From: Terebella lapidaria
Lineage: Eukaryota > Annelida > Polychaeta > Terebellida > Terebellidae
Assembly: GCA_949152475.1 (NCBI GenBank)
Contig: OX424558.1
Coordinates: forward strand, 35,660,651 to 35,724,650
DNA length: 64,000 nucleotides
Reading direction: 5' to 3'
Both the position numbers and the translations under genes were made by a program. Below are positions 23,421 through 36,665 of the stretch, piece by piece; position 1 is the stretch's first letter; each line of letters opens with the position of its first letter. Below the pieces are notes generated by a model. It worked only from the letters and a program-made list of their open reading frames with translations. It had not been told where the DNA came from and searched no databases.

Positions 23421-23820
23421 ATGCACCTGCGAGTAGTAATCTGCGTGTACAACTATACCGTCACACTTCAACAGTGTTAGGAAACAGAGGGCGACACTGG
23501 TGAACTTTGTCACCATTATTATATCATGAGAATAGAAGTACATGTCCACTTGCTGTTCTCGTAATTTTCAACGATATACAACGCGGTATTTACCAAATTT
23601 TGCTAACTGATGTCTGCATCTAATGAATGGTTTGCATGATAATGATGAATATATATCCCGGATTATGAATGAATCATGAATACAAATAGGGCTTTAGATT
23701 CATGACCAGATTCATGACCATAGGTTTCGGCAATGATGAAAACATCTTGCTAGTACGCAAACAAACGCGTCTTATTTGAGCAGATGCAGTTGTATACTGG
23801 TGGTGGTTGTCGTTGTTGGC
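23420..23820. other. Non-coding stretch, nothing recognised
   Basis: No domain, no tandem repeat; the only notable item is repeated ATTCATGA words at 23,660-23,720. Confidence 0.35.
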
Positions 23821-23824
23821 ACAC

Positions 23825-23923
23825 GCAGTAGATTATATTGCATTGGATTATTGGAAAGAATAATCTACTGCAATACTCCACTGGGAACCGTCTCCCAGTA
23901 GATTCTGAAAAATAATCTACTGC
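23825..23923. repeat. Short inverted repeat element
   Basis: GCAGTAGATTAT at 23,825-23,836 is inverted at 23,860-23,871 and again at 23,912-23,923 (ATAATCTACTGC). A further CAGTAGATT lies at 23,896-23,904. This looks like two overlapping hairpins of a very small MITE or its remnants. Confidence 0.45.
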
Positions 23924-23929
23924 AAAGAA

Positions 23930-25870
23930 CAATAGAACCGTGGACTAATCTATAATGATGAACTTAGCATACAAAATAGGCCGATAAACAGATCATGTTT
24001 CAAACAACACAGTTCTAATCAGTGGCAGACATTCTAATGCACATCTGATTGATGTTTTGGAATTAAATACTTGGAACGATTGGCACCAAACTTAGTATAT
24101 GTCTGTTGTCCAACTTCAGTTTGAGCCATTTCAAACAAGCATAGATATTGTACCACACACAATTTAGGAGTCTTGTTATACTTATAATATATTTTACATT
24201 TAAAGTAGAAAAAGACCTTGACCTTCCAAGAACCAAATACCAAACTTTGAATAACAAATTGCTCACTGCAGGCTTGCATTCCTGCGAAATGGCTTGCTGA
24301 ATGATTTCGCACACTGCTGTTTTTACGGCTCTGGAGCATCATTCCTCATGGCCGTCTGCACTGTGTAAATGTCACGGCGAAACAAAAAACACTCCAGTAT
24401 ATTATTTGATTCCACTGTATGAAACATTATATAGTGTGATGGCTAGCTTGAATCCCGAGACATTTTATATGTGTTATGGACATTAAAATCACACAGTGAT
24501 TCATACATACTACATGTATACTTAGACTAATGTACATTGTATTATCGTCTTAGGAACGCGTATTCCTCCAATCCATGTGTGATTTTGACTTTTTAAAACC
24601 ATCCACTGATATACAACTATAACAATATGATTCTATTGAACTACTTACATGCATGTATTATTGACATCAGACCATAACATATAATAATGGCAACCGAACT
24701 GTCAACAAGCTTCATATCCACATAATTATCGTCATCTAGCAAAAATATATATTTACCACGCCATGGTGTATGACATATCACGAGGTAAATACACCATTTA
24801 ACCATGTAAATTCGAGGGGGAGGATGCAAAGGAAGTCAAGGTCAGGTTATGCAAGTTATCTGTGGCACTTATGTTACGTCTGCGGTGTTTACGCGTTTAA
24901 CAATTGTCAGAGTATCACAAATATTTCCATAGAATCCAGTCCCTAACAGGGCGGTTCCCAGAAAATTAGAAGTGTCTTAAGGGACATAGATACTCTAAGA
25001 TATATTATGTTTATCTGGAAAGGATCGAGGGGTCTACTACCACAATATAAGATCATTTGCAAGTCTGAAGCAATAGTTCGGTATATATAATTAACAATGA
25101 AACTACCAAGCAATCCAGCCATTCACAGCCCGAGTTCGGTATGCCACCTCGTTAATATTACATAAAGTCGGGACAAACTCTTTTCTGTGGGACAAACGAG
25201 TCTATAGTGGATATTATTCAGTTATTGCCTCTCGTTTTTGGAAGAGTGATATATATATAAAAAAATAAGAACAAATAAAGTTGATATGTTCATTCGAACC
25301 CCATATTTCAATCTATCGCTAAGTTGGGATTAGTCAAAAGATGATTCATAGAATCTGCAAATATAGATAAAATCTCTATAATAATGATAACGATGGGATT
25401 TGCGTTCGAATTAATGACACGAGCTTCAAAATTCTGATGGGTTTTATTTTGACAAAAAATGTGCGAACTTCATGACTTAGTGCGTGCATTATGTTCTGAA
25501 ATCACTAATTTATCAGTGTTGATGGGTTGTCCTGTGGCATAACAACAGGGGTAATGCTATGTGGCATAACAGTAGGGGTAGTGAAACGAATTAAATTCGC
25601 GTCGTGGGAATAATGTGATGAGTTAACACCATACATTTATTTTCATAAAATTTTGGATATTGATAAGTAAACGATATTAATTATAAACACACCTGATATT
25701 GATCATCACAGAGTCAGGATCACGGAATTAGCCATCTCAGTCATCTCTGGATCCGATATCATTATGCACACTTGTGAGGTGTACTCTCTGTAAATCTGGC
25801 AAATGGACAAATGTTTAATGTACATGTATATTCCACGTTCTTCAAAGAAACTGTGGATAACCCGAGTTGT
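23930..25870. other. Non-coding stretch with faint module N similarity
   Basis: About 1.9 kb without a supported gene. The stretch 25,420-25,640 resembles part of module N (TTTATCAGTGTTGATGGGTT). The open frames at 24,034-24,342 overlap in two frames of the same strand and show no domain. Confidence 0.4.
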
Positions 25871-25877
25871 TATATGT

Positions 25878-26890
25878 TTTTTTCAAATTCAATTCAAATC
25901 AGTTCATTCAAGATTCAACACTCATAACAGTGCAGTACAATACAATGATAATACGTTTGAATGATGAGAGGGGAATCGTTTGAAGCTCAAAGCTTATTAA
26001 GTAACAACTCTCCAATTCCCACCCAGAGTATTACATACCAAATAAAGATATTAATATTACAACAAGCATAAACAATATTGTTAAAATGACAAATAATATA
26101 TCTAGAAAATATAAATATAATTTAAATAAAACTGATTTAGTACTCGTACATGGAGTGGTTAGATGATTTGGCTGTTCTGAGCAAAGCTGTCATTTTCAAG
26201 CATAGATCTCTTAACAAGTTTTTTGATAGTGACAACATCGTGAATATTTGTAACATTAAATCCAAGATTGTTACAGTGTTTGACACCTGTTATGCTTATA
26301 CACATAGAATTTGCAGCTGTTTTACACTTTTGACAAAACAAAACTATGCTCGTGTTTTATAATTGTGGGTTTTGGCAGTTTCGACAAATAGTTATTGAAT
26401 ATTTGTTGGTAGCGTATATGATTTTGCTCTATAAATAACAAATAAAGTTTTTAGATCTATTATATTATATAAGTTCGAGACCCTTATGTTTCTGCAAAAT
26501 AGAACCAGTATGAGCTCGGTAGTGAGCACCATCTATTACACACATTGCTCGTTTCTGTAATATGTAGATATTATTTAATTTTGTTTCGTAATTATTGCCC
26601 CAGATTTCACATGCATATTATAGATATGGGAGGACTAACGAAGTTAATGTTTGCAATAACAATATAATGTATGCAAACTCTTACAGTCAAGCAAGTATTT
26701 AACTTTTCACAAAATGGCAACATTTCTTGATAAAATACGATGAATAGCATTTATCTGAGTATTCCAAGTTAGATTTTCATAAACCATTACACCTCATGTA
26801 CACCGAGAAACTTGTTCAACATTGAAACCATCTATTTTGATAGTACCCTCAGTATTTTTTTCCTCAGTGATTAAAAGATATAGTCATATA
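25878..26890 (-). pseudogene. LINE (non-LTR retrotransposon) 3' fragment, decayed
   Basis: Read on the minus strand from about 26,880, disrupted frames give the C-terminal part of a LINE ORF2 reverse transcriptase. I see ENLTWNTQIN, then SLHTLYCYC, then LQKRAMCVIDGAHYRAHTG (26,560-26,500), then a last open stretch ending at 26,159 with FCQKCKTAANSMCISITGVK and NNLGFNVTNIHDVV. This order (ENLTW block, LQKRA block, weakly conserved tail) is standard for CR1/Jockey-like elements. Several in-frame stops (for example after NVAIL) and frame changes show that it is dead. The 3' tail ends in a TGAATTGAATTTGAAA-type sequence at the left boundary. Everything upstream of the RT thumb is missing, so it is strongly 5' truncated. 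Confidence 0.75.
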
Positions 26891-28960
26891 AAGATATTTT
26901 ATTCAAAATATATGATGCCAGTGGTCGATACATACATTATTGATCAGGATGAATCATTATCCTCATAATTCTAAACATTTTTGTCCCTTTACAAAGCACA
27001 TCTATAAATACTGGCTGAGTATAATTGATTGAACACAGGCAGCGTCATGGGAGGGTTAAGGGTTGGGTGAATGCATTTGCGCTGAAAGAACGCTGAATGA
27101 TTGATGATAAATTATACAGGATAGAATAGAAGAAAAAAAAAACAAGTTGCTTCAATAAAATGTCTTTACGGTACATTACTTCTGATGGGTTTTGTTAATA
27201 TGAGATATGGTATCTGTTGGGATTATTTTTATTACAAGATACCCTGTCTTTATCGTCAATTATCTCTAATAAAACAAATTTACTACGAGAAACAATATTT
27301 AATGCAGAGGGAGAGCTGCAGTTAGATGGGCACTTCTAACTGTATTCGCAGGAACAAGTGTTTTCCATTGAAACAGTGATTAGGATGTGGATGGTTTGCG
27401 ATATTGTTTTTGTTTGTGTTAGTTTTTCGCGAAGAAGCGTTTGTTGTCCTCACAGCGGCGAACGACCGCCAATGCTCTACTAGATCACCCACTTCAGTAT
27501 TAGATCTAGTTAGTTTGCTATCGAAAGCAAACTTTGTGAAGGGAGGAAAACTTGAGCATAAAAAAGTAGCCTCAATAGGATTGCTCCTGGATTCTTTATC
27601 CGCACATGTGTTCATTCAAGCCATAGCATCCAGAATGAAGCCTTTATGTTCTTGCCACTCTTGTATCACGAAACTTGACAGTAAAAGCCAGCAGGCAAAA
27701 CAAACAGAGGAGTTAAATGTGTTCATGTCATTTGTGTTGGATTTTTTTTGTACCATGAAAGTATGACGGTTGAGATATAAACATTCATAGATACAGAATA
27801 AAATAAGGGTACATTTTCAGGACAGGATTGGACTAATAATCAAACAGGTTGGTATTCGTGGGTAGATCTCATATACTGCCAATGTTTATTGATTCGACTG
27901 ATTTAATGGGGGTATATTTGATATACATATGATATGCTGACTTGGGCACTAACACACTGACTCAGTAGGGTTTTCAGTCTTGCGAGGCATATTGCTGGAA
28001 AAATATCGAACACATACTGGAATTCCCCCTACTATGGGGAGATACCGATCCGTAAAATACAAGCATGTGAAATGAGCGTATATTCATTTGTTTACATGTG
28101 ATTCAGAATAATAATTCAACTATTCTTCGTCAACAAATACCATGTGTGAGGCGTTGATAAACGTTCGAAAAACGCCCTGAAGGGAGTATATACCTACATA
28201 TACCTACATTCCAGGGCTAACCATCATAAAAAAAAACAATCCAAACCGAACACACAAATTCCGGTTAGTTCGTGGTCAGCTGCGAGCAACTCTGTTGTCT
28301 GAGATTGTAGCCTGTTAAACCACTGAGGAAATTCCTTTCTAGTGGAATTTTCGGCTGGAACAAGTATAAATAATCTGAAGATCTTCAACAACATTTCATA
28401 TTGGAGTATGTCAAGTGGCAATTAAGTCGTCGAGATCATTTAAATCTATATCAATTGACATCAACTGAATGGAGTAAATGATGTGATTTTTCATGAATCA
28501 AAGTTGATGCAAGTTTTAAATGAATAATTTATCGACCTTGACACACATAGCAAAGCACTGCATATCTCAGGAACTAATATCTGATAATGGGGTGCGATAA
28601 CCAAATACCAAGATCATATTTGGAACACACTTATGATAATATCCAACAGTATTTCCAATCTAAAAAACAATTAAACATGAAATATTCAGTCATTAACCCT
28701 ACACTTAGCCTTAATTATACGTCAGAGTTGTTCTCATCAACTACAAACTCCAAAAACATGAGTTTTGAAGGTGAACATTCCCAACATTATGCACTTAATG
28801 TGTACATGTATGGTGTGAATGTTAAAATTAATGAATTTAAATAATTGAATTGAAACCCCCACCGAACCCCCCAGACCAGAGATGATAGCTCGATCGCACC
28901 AGTTACACCACCTATGTCTCTCGAGCTGGTCCATTGCACCACAGCATAATTCTCATTTTC
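26890..28960. other. Non-coding stretch with a module N remnant
   Basis: The stretch 27,400-27,560 carries the module N words GCGGCGAACGACCG and CCAATGCTCTACTAGATCAC. The 120-codon frame at 27,404-27,766 runs across this module and is not kept elsewhere, so I do not call it a gene. Nothing else recognised. Confidence 0.4.
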
Positions 28961-28969
28961 GTACACACA

Positions 28970-31560
28970 AGTCCTTAAGGATACCATTAGTAACGAGGTT
29001 ACTAGGATTCTTGTACTTGTCTTGAACCTATTTGAGGGGCTTTGGTTCTGCAATTTGACTAATTTGTTGTTGGGCAGTTGTTTTCTAATACCATGGGGTG
29101 TACGTCAAAATCACATTTTGTTAGCCATCGAAGGGTGTTGAGATAATTATGCTCCGTCATATTTCTTTCCATAAGCTTCTTCTGTACTAGTATTGATAGT
29201 TTGATGCTTTCTGACTTATTTACCTACACAACAATTCGCGATATGTTGGCTATTCTGCATTCAATTTGGAAATTTTTCAGGAGTCACAGACGTTTGAACA
29301 AGAACAGTGTGTAAAATTACTTATAATACATTTATAATATCATACCATCTGCACGAGAGTGAGAGAGAGGCATACACACAGATAGGGAGGGAGGGAGACA
29401 GGCAGACAGAGATAAATGACCTATATGTACTAATGTTGATTACATTGTGAGTTTGCAGTTAATACAGTGGAAGTGACAACTTTGACATCAAAACTAATTG
29501 GAAGCCCCGAATAGTGGACGTCCTCCCCCTCATTTGGAACAGACACAGAGCGAGATTCGTCTGAAAGCATATTCCCATTACAAATCATTGCTCAAAACAG
29601 AATGAATACTGAGCGCCCGATTCATTCCAGATTGACATCAGTGTTATGATGGGAGTTATAAGTTATTACTCCCACTTTTATTTGCTACAACAAGCATTAT
29701 TTTAATATCTATCCACATTCGCATTTCACAATCAAATCATAAGTAGCTGTATATTCGGATTTTTCCCTAAACCATTGCAAGAGCAGTGAGTTCTCGTTTG
29801 TCTCAGGATACAAGTAAAGTTCTGTACAATTTCTCTGCGTTCTGCCAACACTAACAATAATATGCATAATGCTCTTATCAATGAATCTCCATGTGCGATC
29901 CACGTGTATGTATAAAAATCAGTGTAGATACTTTCTAACTCACAAATCTTAGCATGATAAAATCCTTCTGAGCCAAACAGGAAAACTCAATTATTTGGGT
30001 CAGTGGGAAACCGAAGCGACTTCTGTTACGATATTAATTTCAGTTTTTAAATGAACTGGGAAAAACAATTTTCATTACGACAAAATTTGTATGTCACATT
30101 TTGGACAATAAAACAACAACCATAAAACCCCAACAATCAAGTCCCAAGAACTCAATATACCTGGTACAATATGAGGCAATCGGCAATAAGGAAAAAAAAC
30201 ATATTAAAGGCAATATTGGGCATCATCAATCCTTCGCATCTCGTTTTTGGTGAAATGCTGTTTGGTGATGTTTTCCAACGATGTTCATAGCTACATTTCG
30301 AACTATTAACACATCAATATCAGGCAGGATAATGTCAAATGCTAAAACGTAATATTGGAAATGTCGGCTAATTAGTAGTGTCTCAAAAATTTTCATGCCA
30401 GACATCAATTTCCATATAATTAGGGATCTTGATATGTAGTTAACCATATAAAATATGCCCGATATTCAAGAATGTAATCAGATCAAACGTCAGTCAGCGT
30501 TGTATTCTTTCTCAACAGCACATCCGTGCAAATCTGGCGGATGTATGAACATTTATGACATGTATATCCCCGTCTGACAATATTGTGATAATCTTATCAT
30601 AATCATTAGGTGTGCCATTGATATAACAGTGTAGATTATCAGTCATACAGTTGTATATACATGAAGTGAAAGTAAATAAAGTACTGGAATCTTACCTAGA
30701 CAATTGCGACGTCGCGTCCGTATCGCACGGGCTTCTACAGGCAATTACCTGGTTGTTGTGGTCAGCTGACATGCGGCGTGGAAGGCATTATAGCGAGCTC
30801 TCAACAAGCGCCGCGCCGCATACAAGTCAGGTGACCACAACAACCATTTAGTTGCCTGTAGAAGTCCGTGCGATACGGAAGCATCGTCGCAATAATCAAA
30901 GTAAGTTTCCAGTACTATTTTATTTACTCTCACTGTACATTGTGTCACTGGTAACGGGTCGATATCTACATCGTTGATGTAATTCATAATTCCATTTTCG
31001 TCCCATACAAATTGAAATGATTTAAGCAGCCCATTTGAAGACGAATATCTTTATTGGACAAGTGTGTGTATTCCTCTCTGTGATGAACGACCAATATGTA
31101 ATTGACCAATGTTGCTCTACTGATCCACAAAGAGATGGAATTTATCACCCTTTTTACTGCTCTTCAACCGCAAACATTATGCACGGAAAGAACAATGAAG
31201 CATCACAGTAAGACAATATCGTGAGTTGGTTTGTTTCTGGATTTTGTACTGACATAGAGTTATTCATACTAGCTATCTCTGGTCAATCACAACCTTCGGT
31301 TTTTTGGTAATCAATTACATGAAATTACATTGGTACGTGACTGGAATCATAGAGGAGTTGCATGTCCATATGACATTGTGTTAAAATGCTCTGGTAATTC
31401 CGTGGAAGCGTCCGTGATATCCGTCCGAAAACTTATTGGAATGTATCACCACATTGGAGTCATTCATGGATTACAATATTTGATTGTTCATATTATGAAA
31501 CCCCTATTCCAGGACACGATTATCAGTTTCACGCTTTTGCATGAGTGACAGCAGATTTAT
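28970..31560 (+). repeat. Array unit U, copy 1 (diverged)
   Basis: First recognisable copy of the multi-kilobase unit that fills the right part of the window. Shared anchors include AGTGACAACTTTGACATC near 29,470, GAGATTCGTCTGAAAGCATA near 29,550, CAGTCAGCGTTGTATTC near 30,493, GTAACGGGTCGATATCTACA near 30,952 and GAACGACCAATATG near 31,086. A purine-rich low-complexity patch lies at 29,355-29,413. The unit has no conserved open frame. Confidence 0.65.
30663..30935. mobile_element. Hairpin MITE (foldback type)
   Basis: Two arms of roughly 115-120 bases are inverted copies of each other around a short centre near 30,785-30,810. Both arms contain AGTAAATAAA, CCGTATCGCACGG, CTTCTACAGGCAA and GGTTGTTGTGGTCA. 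TACAT lies on each side (30,658-30,662 and 30,936-30,940) as a 5 bp target duplication. Both strands therefore give similar open frames, which are artefacts of the hairpin. The arms have drifted at several positions, so it is not brand new. There is no transposase. Confidence 0.8.
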
Positions 31561-34500
31561 CAGTATTATATGTGCTGGATATGGGTTTTCAGGAACAAAG
31601 CAGAACAAAGTTTGCCAATTAATAACACAAATGTTGAGAAAAGTGAGAACTAAATTGAATGCCATCTATTCCGAAAAGTATAGGAGTACATCAAAAGAGC
31701 GACACGACACGACCTAGCTATCAGTGGGTTGTTTAGAATTCTGAAAGTTTCAAATTGTGTATGAGCAGGTGCATCTCAATTACATAGTATTTTTTACATA
31801 GTATTTTTTGCGCCTGAACAGTGCTGAAGATACCAGCTTAATTTCGGATATAAATGCTTGCTCGGGCTTCTTTTGGGTCATCACCGAACTCTCATCACAG
31901 AATCACTCTTATCACCAAAGGATATATTAGTTTAAGATGATAATACTTATTACTGCCTAGGAATTCGCATCATGTTCTCCATAAATGTAAATGTTGTGCA
32001 TAAAATTTTAACATTGTTCCTAAAACACTCACATAATACCTCATGATCACCATCCACCATGAAATATGAGTAGCAAACAAGAGATAATGAGAAAGAGGGA
32101 GGTGTTGAGGAGTAGACTCTATATGACCTACTTTTGCCTGCGTACATTACATCGCGTTGGACGGTTTAGCTAGTATAGTGGAACTGACAGCAAGGATGTA
32201 AAAACTAATTGGAGGCCCCAGAAAATTGGCCTACCATTCGAGACGGAGACATAACGAGATTTGTCTGAAAGCATGTTCCTATTAAAAACCATTACTCTTG
32301 TTTTACAAGACAAGATAGGAATGAAGGATGCAGACTGCCGGATATATTCCAGAGTGACGTCATTATATGATGATTTTCAGGTGTTTCAATGTGGATCTAG
32401 GTTTAGAAGTAATCACTACCAATTTGCTCTCCTAGAATCCAATCGTACGTATTCCGGTTCGCACAATTGCATTGCATGAGTTGGGTGTTATGGGTAGGTC
32501 ATGGAATATAAGTAATCTGTTTGGAAATCATCACAAATCTGCATGGTCCCTAATCGGATGATGTATACATTTGAATCCCCATATGCTAAACAACGACGCC
32601 AATATCTCTTTGAAGGTTCAGTGACACATTGTTTTCATTCCAAAAATATTGCAATGAAATGTTCTATCGTCATCATAAAAATCCAGTAGTACTGTTTCGG
32701 GACATGCTGACAAATATATTTCTTGTGTTCCTCAATAGAAAGTATGATATAGGAGGTACGGTATACTAATATATGTGTGGCCCACAAAGTATGTATAAAA
32801 AATATGAATACATGTGTACTCCCAAACCTCATCACAATGAAAAGAATCCAAGATAGACAGCTAAATGTGAAACAAAAAAATCCGATTCAATGGATAAGTG
32901 ATAAAACATAGAGGCTATTCGTAACAACTGCCTCCGGTAATCCATGAACATGTTCTATGCAGACATTTTCCAGAGAATCATTATGTTCGTTTTAAAATCA
33001 CTTTCATGAATAAGTATTGAATATTCGGGATATTGAATGTATTTAGTTATCAAAACATTACAAACTACAAATCATGGCAAGAAATTATTTTCTCAGACAG
33101 TCGACAGTATGAAAACACACTCGACAAAATGATATGCGCAGCAACGAGCAATCTTAATTTTTTTGCTTCCTAATGGGTGGCTTTCAAGAAACAGAACCTC
33201 CCAACTCATTCCACCCCTTTATTCTGGATTCTTAACATGCTTCAAAAAATTATATTCGATATGATAACAGAACAGCAACACATCATCCATCAAATAGGGC
33301 TATGCTTGAAGTATTCACATTATATTCACACATATTTCGAACTATTAAAGATTGAAATCAGCCAGGGTAATATGAAATGCCAAGGCGTAATACTTGAAAC
33401 ATCAGCTAAATAATAGTGTATCAGACATTAATTTTGATATAATTTAGGATTTGAAACAAAGTATAAACCATATAAACCGTATAAACCATATAAAAACCGT
33501 ATAAACCATATATTAACAGATAGTCAAGGATGTAATCAGATAGAACGATAACTGAATAAGTTTGATTAGTTCAACATTAGTGTCACTAGCTAAGTTTACA
33601 TATTGGCTATGCAACATTTATTATTGAGCTCACCAAGGGTAAAGGTTGTGTCCAGAAGTGATTTGATGGCTGCAGTACCAATGATATCCCTAATAAGTTC
33701 ACATCAATTTTATCATCACACCTACTTCGACATCAAATGAAGTTTCAGTTGGAATCTCGTAATCGAACCTAGTTTGGAACATTCAGGGAGAAAATAGAGG
33801 CTGATAGGAACTTCGATTAGGCTCCAATATCATCTACTTGAAAAGCATTTTTGGTCAACATCTGGTTGGAATTTAAATCACTTTGAATTTGGACATTTTG
33901 AAAATGAAAATAGAACTTTTGATGAAAAGTTGATTTTTAGGGAATAGTTTGATCTGACTATAATTTCGTCATCTTATCGAGCATGTTACAATGGAAATTC
34001 ATATATATATTGAATATATAAATTTGACCTTTTATTTGACTTTTATTGACCTTGAAAGGTCAAATCAGCAACTTTGGTGAAAACAAACAGTTGTGGCTCA
34101 ACACTTTACATTTCTCTGATAATGTTTTTTAGCCATTGCTCTAATTTTTCACGCTTATCGTTAATGTTTTCGGGGTGACAGAGATAATGGGACTATGGTA
34201 AATACACCCGAGCGGTCCTAAGCGACAGGAAAACGTCTAGTTGATTTAAGCAGCCAGGTGTTGAAGAACCATATCTTCATAGGACAAGCGTTTGTTTTCC
34301 TCTCAGTGGTGAACGATCTATGTTGCCTCATTGATCCACAATGGAGTAATGGAGAGATGAGATTTATCCAGAGATTTATCATCCATTTCACTGTTCAATA
34401 ATGCCTCGTATGTAGTTATGTATCCCCCGTCCGGCAAAAATATTGTATTATACTATCATAATAATTATCTTATGCCTTTGGTAACGGGTCGATATCTAAA

Positions 34501-35016
34501 TTGTTGATGAGAATTTATTCATTTTCGTCTCATGTAACTTGAATTGATTTGAACAACCTAGCGTTGAAGAACCATATCTTTATGGGACACGTATGTGTAC
34601 TTGTCCAACTGTTGAACGACCGATATTGCTCTACTTATCCAGAGAGATGAAATTTATCACCAAATTTACTGTTCTCCGACCGCAAACATCAGGCAGAGAA
34701 CGAACAATGAAGCATCACAGTAAGACAATATCGTTAGTTGACTTATTTCTGAATTTTGTAGGCCTGTATAGTTATTCATACCAGCTATCTCTGGTCCAAC
34801 ACAACGTTCGGGTTTTTGGTAATCAACTACATAAAATTACACTGTTACGTGACTGGAATCATAAAGGAGTTGCATGTCTACATGACGTTTTGTTCAAGTA
34901 CTCTGGCAACATCATGGAAGTGATGGTGATATTGACGAGAAAACTTTTTGAAATGTGTCACATTGGAACCATTCAAGGATTACTTCCTATTCCAGGACAG
35001 GATTAACGGTTTAATG
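31560..35016 (+). repeat. Array unit U, copy 2 (diverged, rearranged)
   Basis: Follows copy 1 head to tail. Anchors are TATATGTGCTGGATATGGGT near 31,568, CATGTTCTCC near 31,972, GACAGCAAGGATGTAAAAAC near 32,187, GAGATTTGTCTGAAAGCATG near 32,253, CAAGAAATTATTTTCTCAG near 33,078 and GTAACGGGTCGATATCTAAA near 34,482. The part around 33,540-34,240 is replaced by a Helitron-like element. A piece of about 300 bases with GAAGAACCATATCTT is repeated at 34,268 and 34,565. A short (AAACCGTATA)n-like patch lies at 33,469-33,515. Confidence 0.65.
33540..34240 (+). mobile_element. Helitron-like element, short relative of 11,960-13,722
   Basis: Contains one diverged unit of each tandem repeat seen at 11,979-13,440 and the same terminal block (TACACCCGAGCGGTCCTAAG near 34,203). 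It ends at ACGTCTAG (34,233-34,240), followed by T and by the array unit word TGATTTAAGCAGCC. CTAG followed by T matches the Helitron 3' rule. The hairpin stem is weaker here than in the longer relative. The left end is approximate, because part of the array unit is missing there. Confidence 0.5.
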
Positions 35017-36224
35017 TTTTAACATGAGTGACAGCAGACTATCAGTATTATTTGTGCTAGCTACGAGTTTTCACGCAGCAATCAAGTAGGTTGGTTTCCA
35101 GCAGTCGATTACATGGAAACTGCGATACATATAAAGGGAAACTCGCCAATCAATACTCGCTTTTAATTTGGACAATTTGACTAGAATTGCATAGTTGGTC
35201 TATACATTTACACTGCACTGACTTGGAATAAGAAATATGACAAAAAAAGTTTTTTTGCCCAACACAACTTGTGAAAAAAAAGTGAAAACTAATAGGAATG
35301 CCAACTATTCTGAAGAGATACAAGCATGTCATCTGAACGTAAATGTCAACGTATATTTCTTTATGTATGATTTAAGTTGATTATTTGTCCATCACTGTCA
35401 GTGGAGTGCACCTATAAATACTGTCAATGTGCCTGAGGAAATTTATTCCGACTAGTATTTTCCAAAGAAACAACTAAAGATAATCGGCATAGAGCCTCCA
35501 AACACGTGATATATACATGTATTTCTTTTCTTTCTATATTTGTCAAAATACATACTTAAACTGAAGTGAGCAAACACTTGAATACGCAATAATACGTTGT
35601 AATAAAAATAGTAATAATCATTTTAACATGAGTGACAGCAGACTATCAGTATTATTTGTGCTAGCTACGAGTTTTCACGCAGCAATCAAGTAGGTTGGTT
35701 TCCAGCAGTCGATTACATGGAAACTGCGATACATATAAAGGGAAACTCGCCAATCAATACTCGCTTTTAATTTGGACAATTTGACTAGAATTGCATAGTT
35801 GGTCTATACATTTACACTGCACTGACTTGGAATAAGAAATATGACAAAAAAAGTTTTTTTGCCCAACACAACTTGTGAAAAAAAAGTGAAAACTAATAGG
35901 AATGCCAACTATTCTGAAGAGATACAAGCATGTCATCTGAACGTAAATGTCAACGTATATTTCTTTATGTATGATTTAAGTTGATTATTTGTCCATCACT
36001 GTCAGTGGAGTGCACCTATAAATACTGTCAATGTGCCTGAGGAAATTTATTCCGACTAGTATTTTCCAAAGAAACAACTAAAGATAATCGGCATAGAGCC
36101 TCCAAACACGTGATATATACATGTATTTCTTTTCTTTCTATATTTGTCAAAATACATACTTAAACTGAAGTGAGCAAACACTTGAATACGCAATAATACG
36201 TTGTAATAAAAATAGTAATAATCA
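35017..36224 (+). repeat. Perfect 604 bp tandem duplication
   Basis: 35,017-35,620 is followed directly by 35,621-36,224, and I find no difference between them by eye. The segment belongs to array unit U (it contains GTGCTAGCTACGAG and the GAAGAGATACAAGC word). The identical 60-codon frames on the minus strand in both copies only reflect the duplication. Confidence 0.95.
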
Positions 36225-36660
36225 TGGCGTAATAATCCGCGTTCCTTGGGTTGCTAGCTTTCGAACATTATTTCATTCCAAAACATTTGTCTAAAGCTAT
36301 TGGTGTTTCAGGCGCTAGGCCGAATAAGTGAATCAATAAAAAAAACATGAAGCATGCCATTCGTAAGTTCGAACCCGAGTGTCTCTGACATCGTGATATT
36401 GGATTTTGAAGGGTCATCACCGAACTCTTGTTTTATGTATTACGATACGTCAAAATGTTCACCAACCGCATAGAAATTCCCAGCATATTCTCCAAACATT
36501 TGAATATTGTGCGTGAAACATTTACTGTATTATTATACTTCATGATTACCAGCCACCATGAAATATCAGTAGTACGTGACCTTAACGAGAGACAATGAGA
36601 AAGGGAAGGGGGTTTTGTAGAACCTACTCGTGCCATTGTACAATTACATCGAGTTGGACG
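36225..36660 (+). repeat. Array unit U, copy 3, left part
   Basis: Has the CAGCATATTCTCC word near 36,480 and GTTGGACGG at 36,652, and stops at the BEL/Pao insertion. The continuation (GTTTAGCTAATACATTGAAG) is at 43,667. Confidence 0.7.
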
Positions 36661-36665
36661 GTTTA
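36661..36665. other. Target-site duplication of the BEL/Pao element, left
   Basis: GTTTA, repeated at 43,667-43,671 directly outside the other LTR. Five bases is normal for BEL/Pao integrases. Confidence 0.9.

Noticed and set aside
27404-27766. 120-codon open frame
   Set aside because: Crosses a module N remnant; other copies of the module are not open in this frame, and no domain is visible.
28855-28945. tRNA-derived SINE on the minus strand
   Set aside because: There is a good A-box-like TGGTGTAACTGG and a GGTTCG word about 40 bases later. The B box is incomplete, no cloverleaf forms, and I see no second copy or tail.
30651-30987. Similar open frames on opposite strands (LESYLDNCD and LETYFDYCD types)
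   Set aside because: They are the two arms of one hairpin read in opposite directions.
34593-35006. 137-codon open frame
   Set aside because: It lies within array unit U and is not preserved in the paralogous copies at 31,090-31,550 or 52,130-52,530.
36365-36385. tRNA B-box-like GTTCGAACCC
   Set aside because: No A box at the right distance and no cloverleaf stems.
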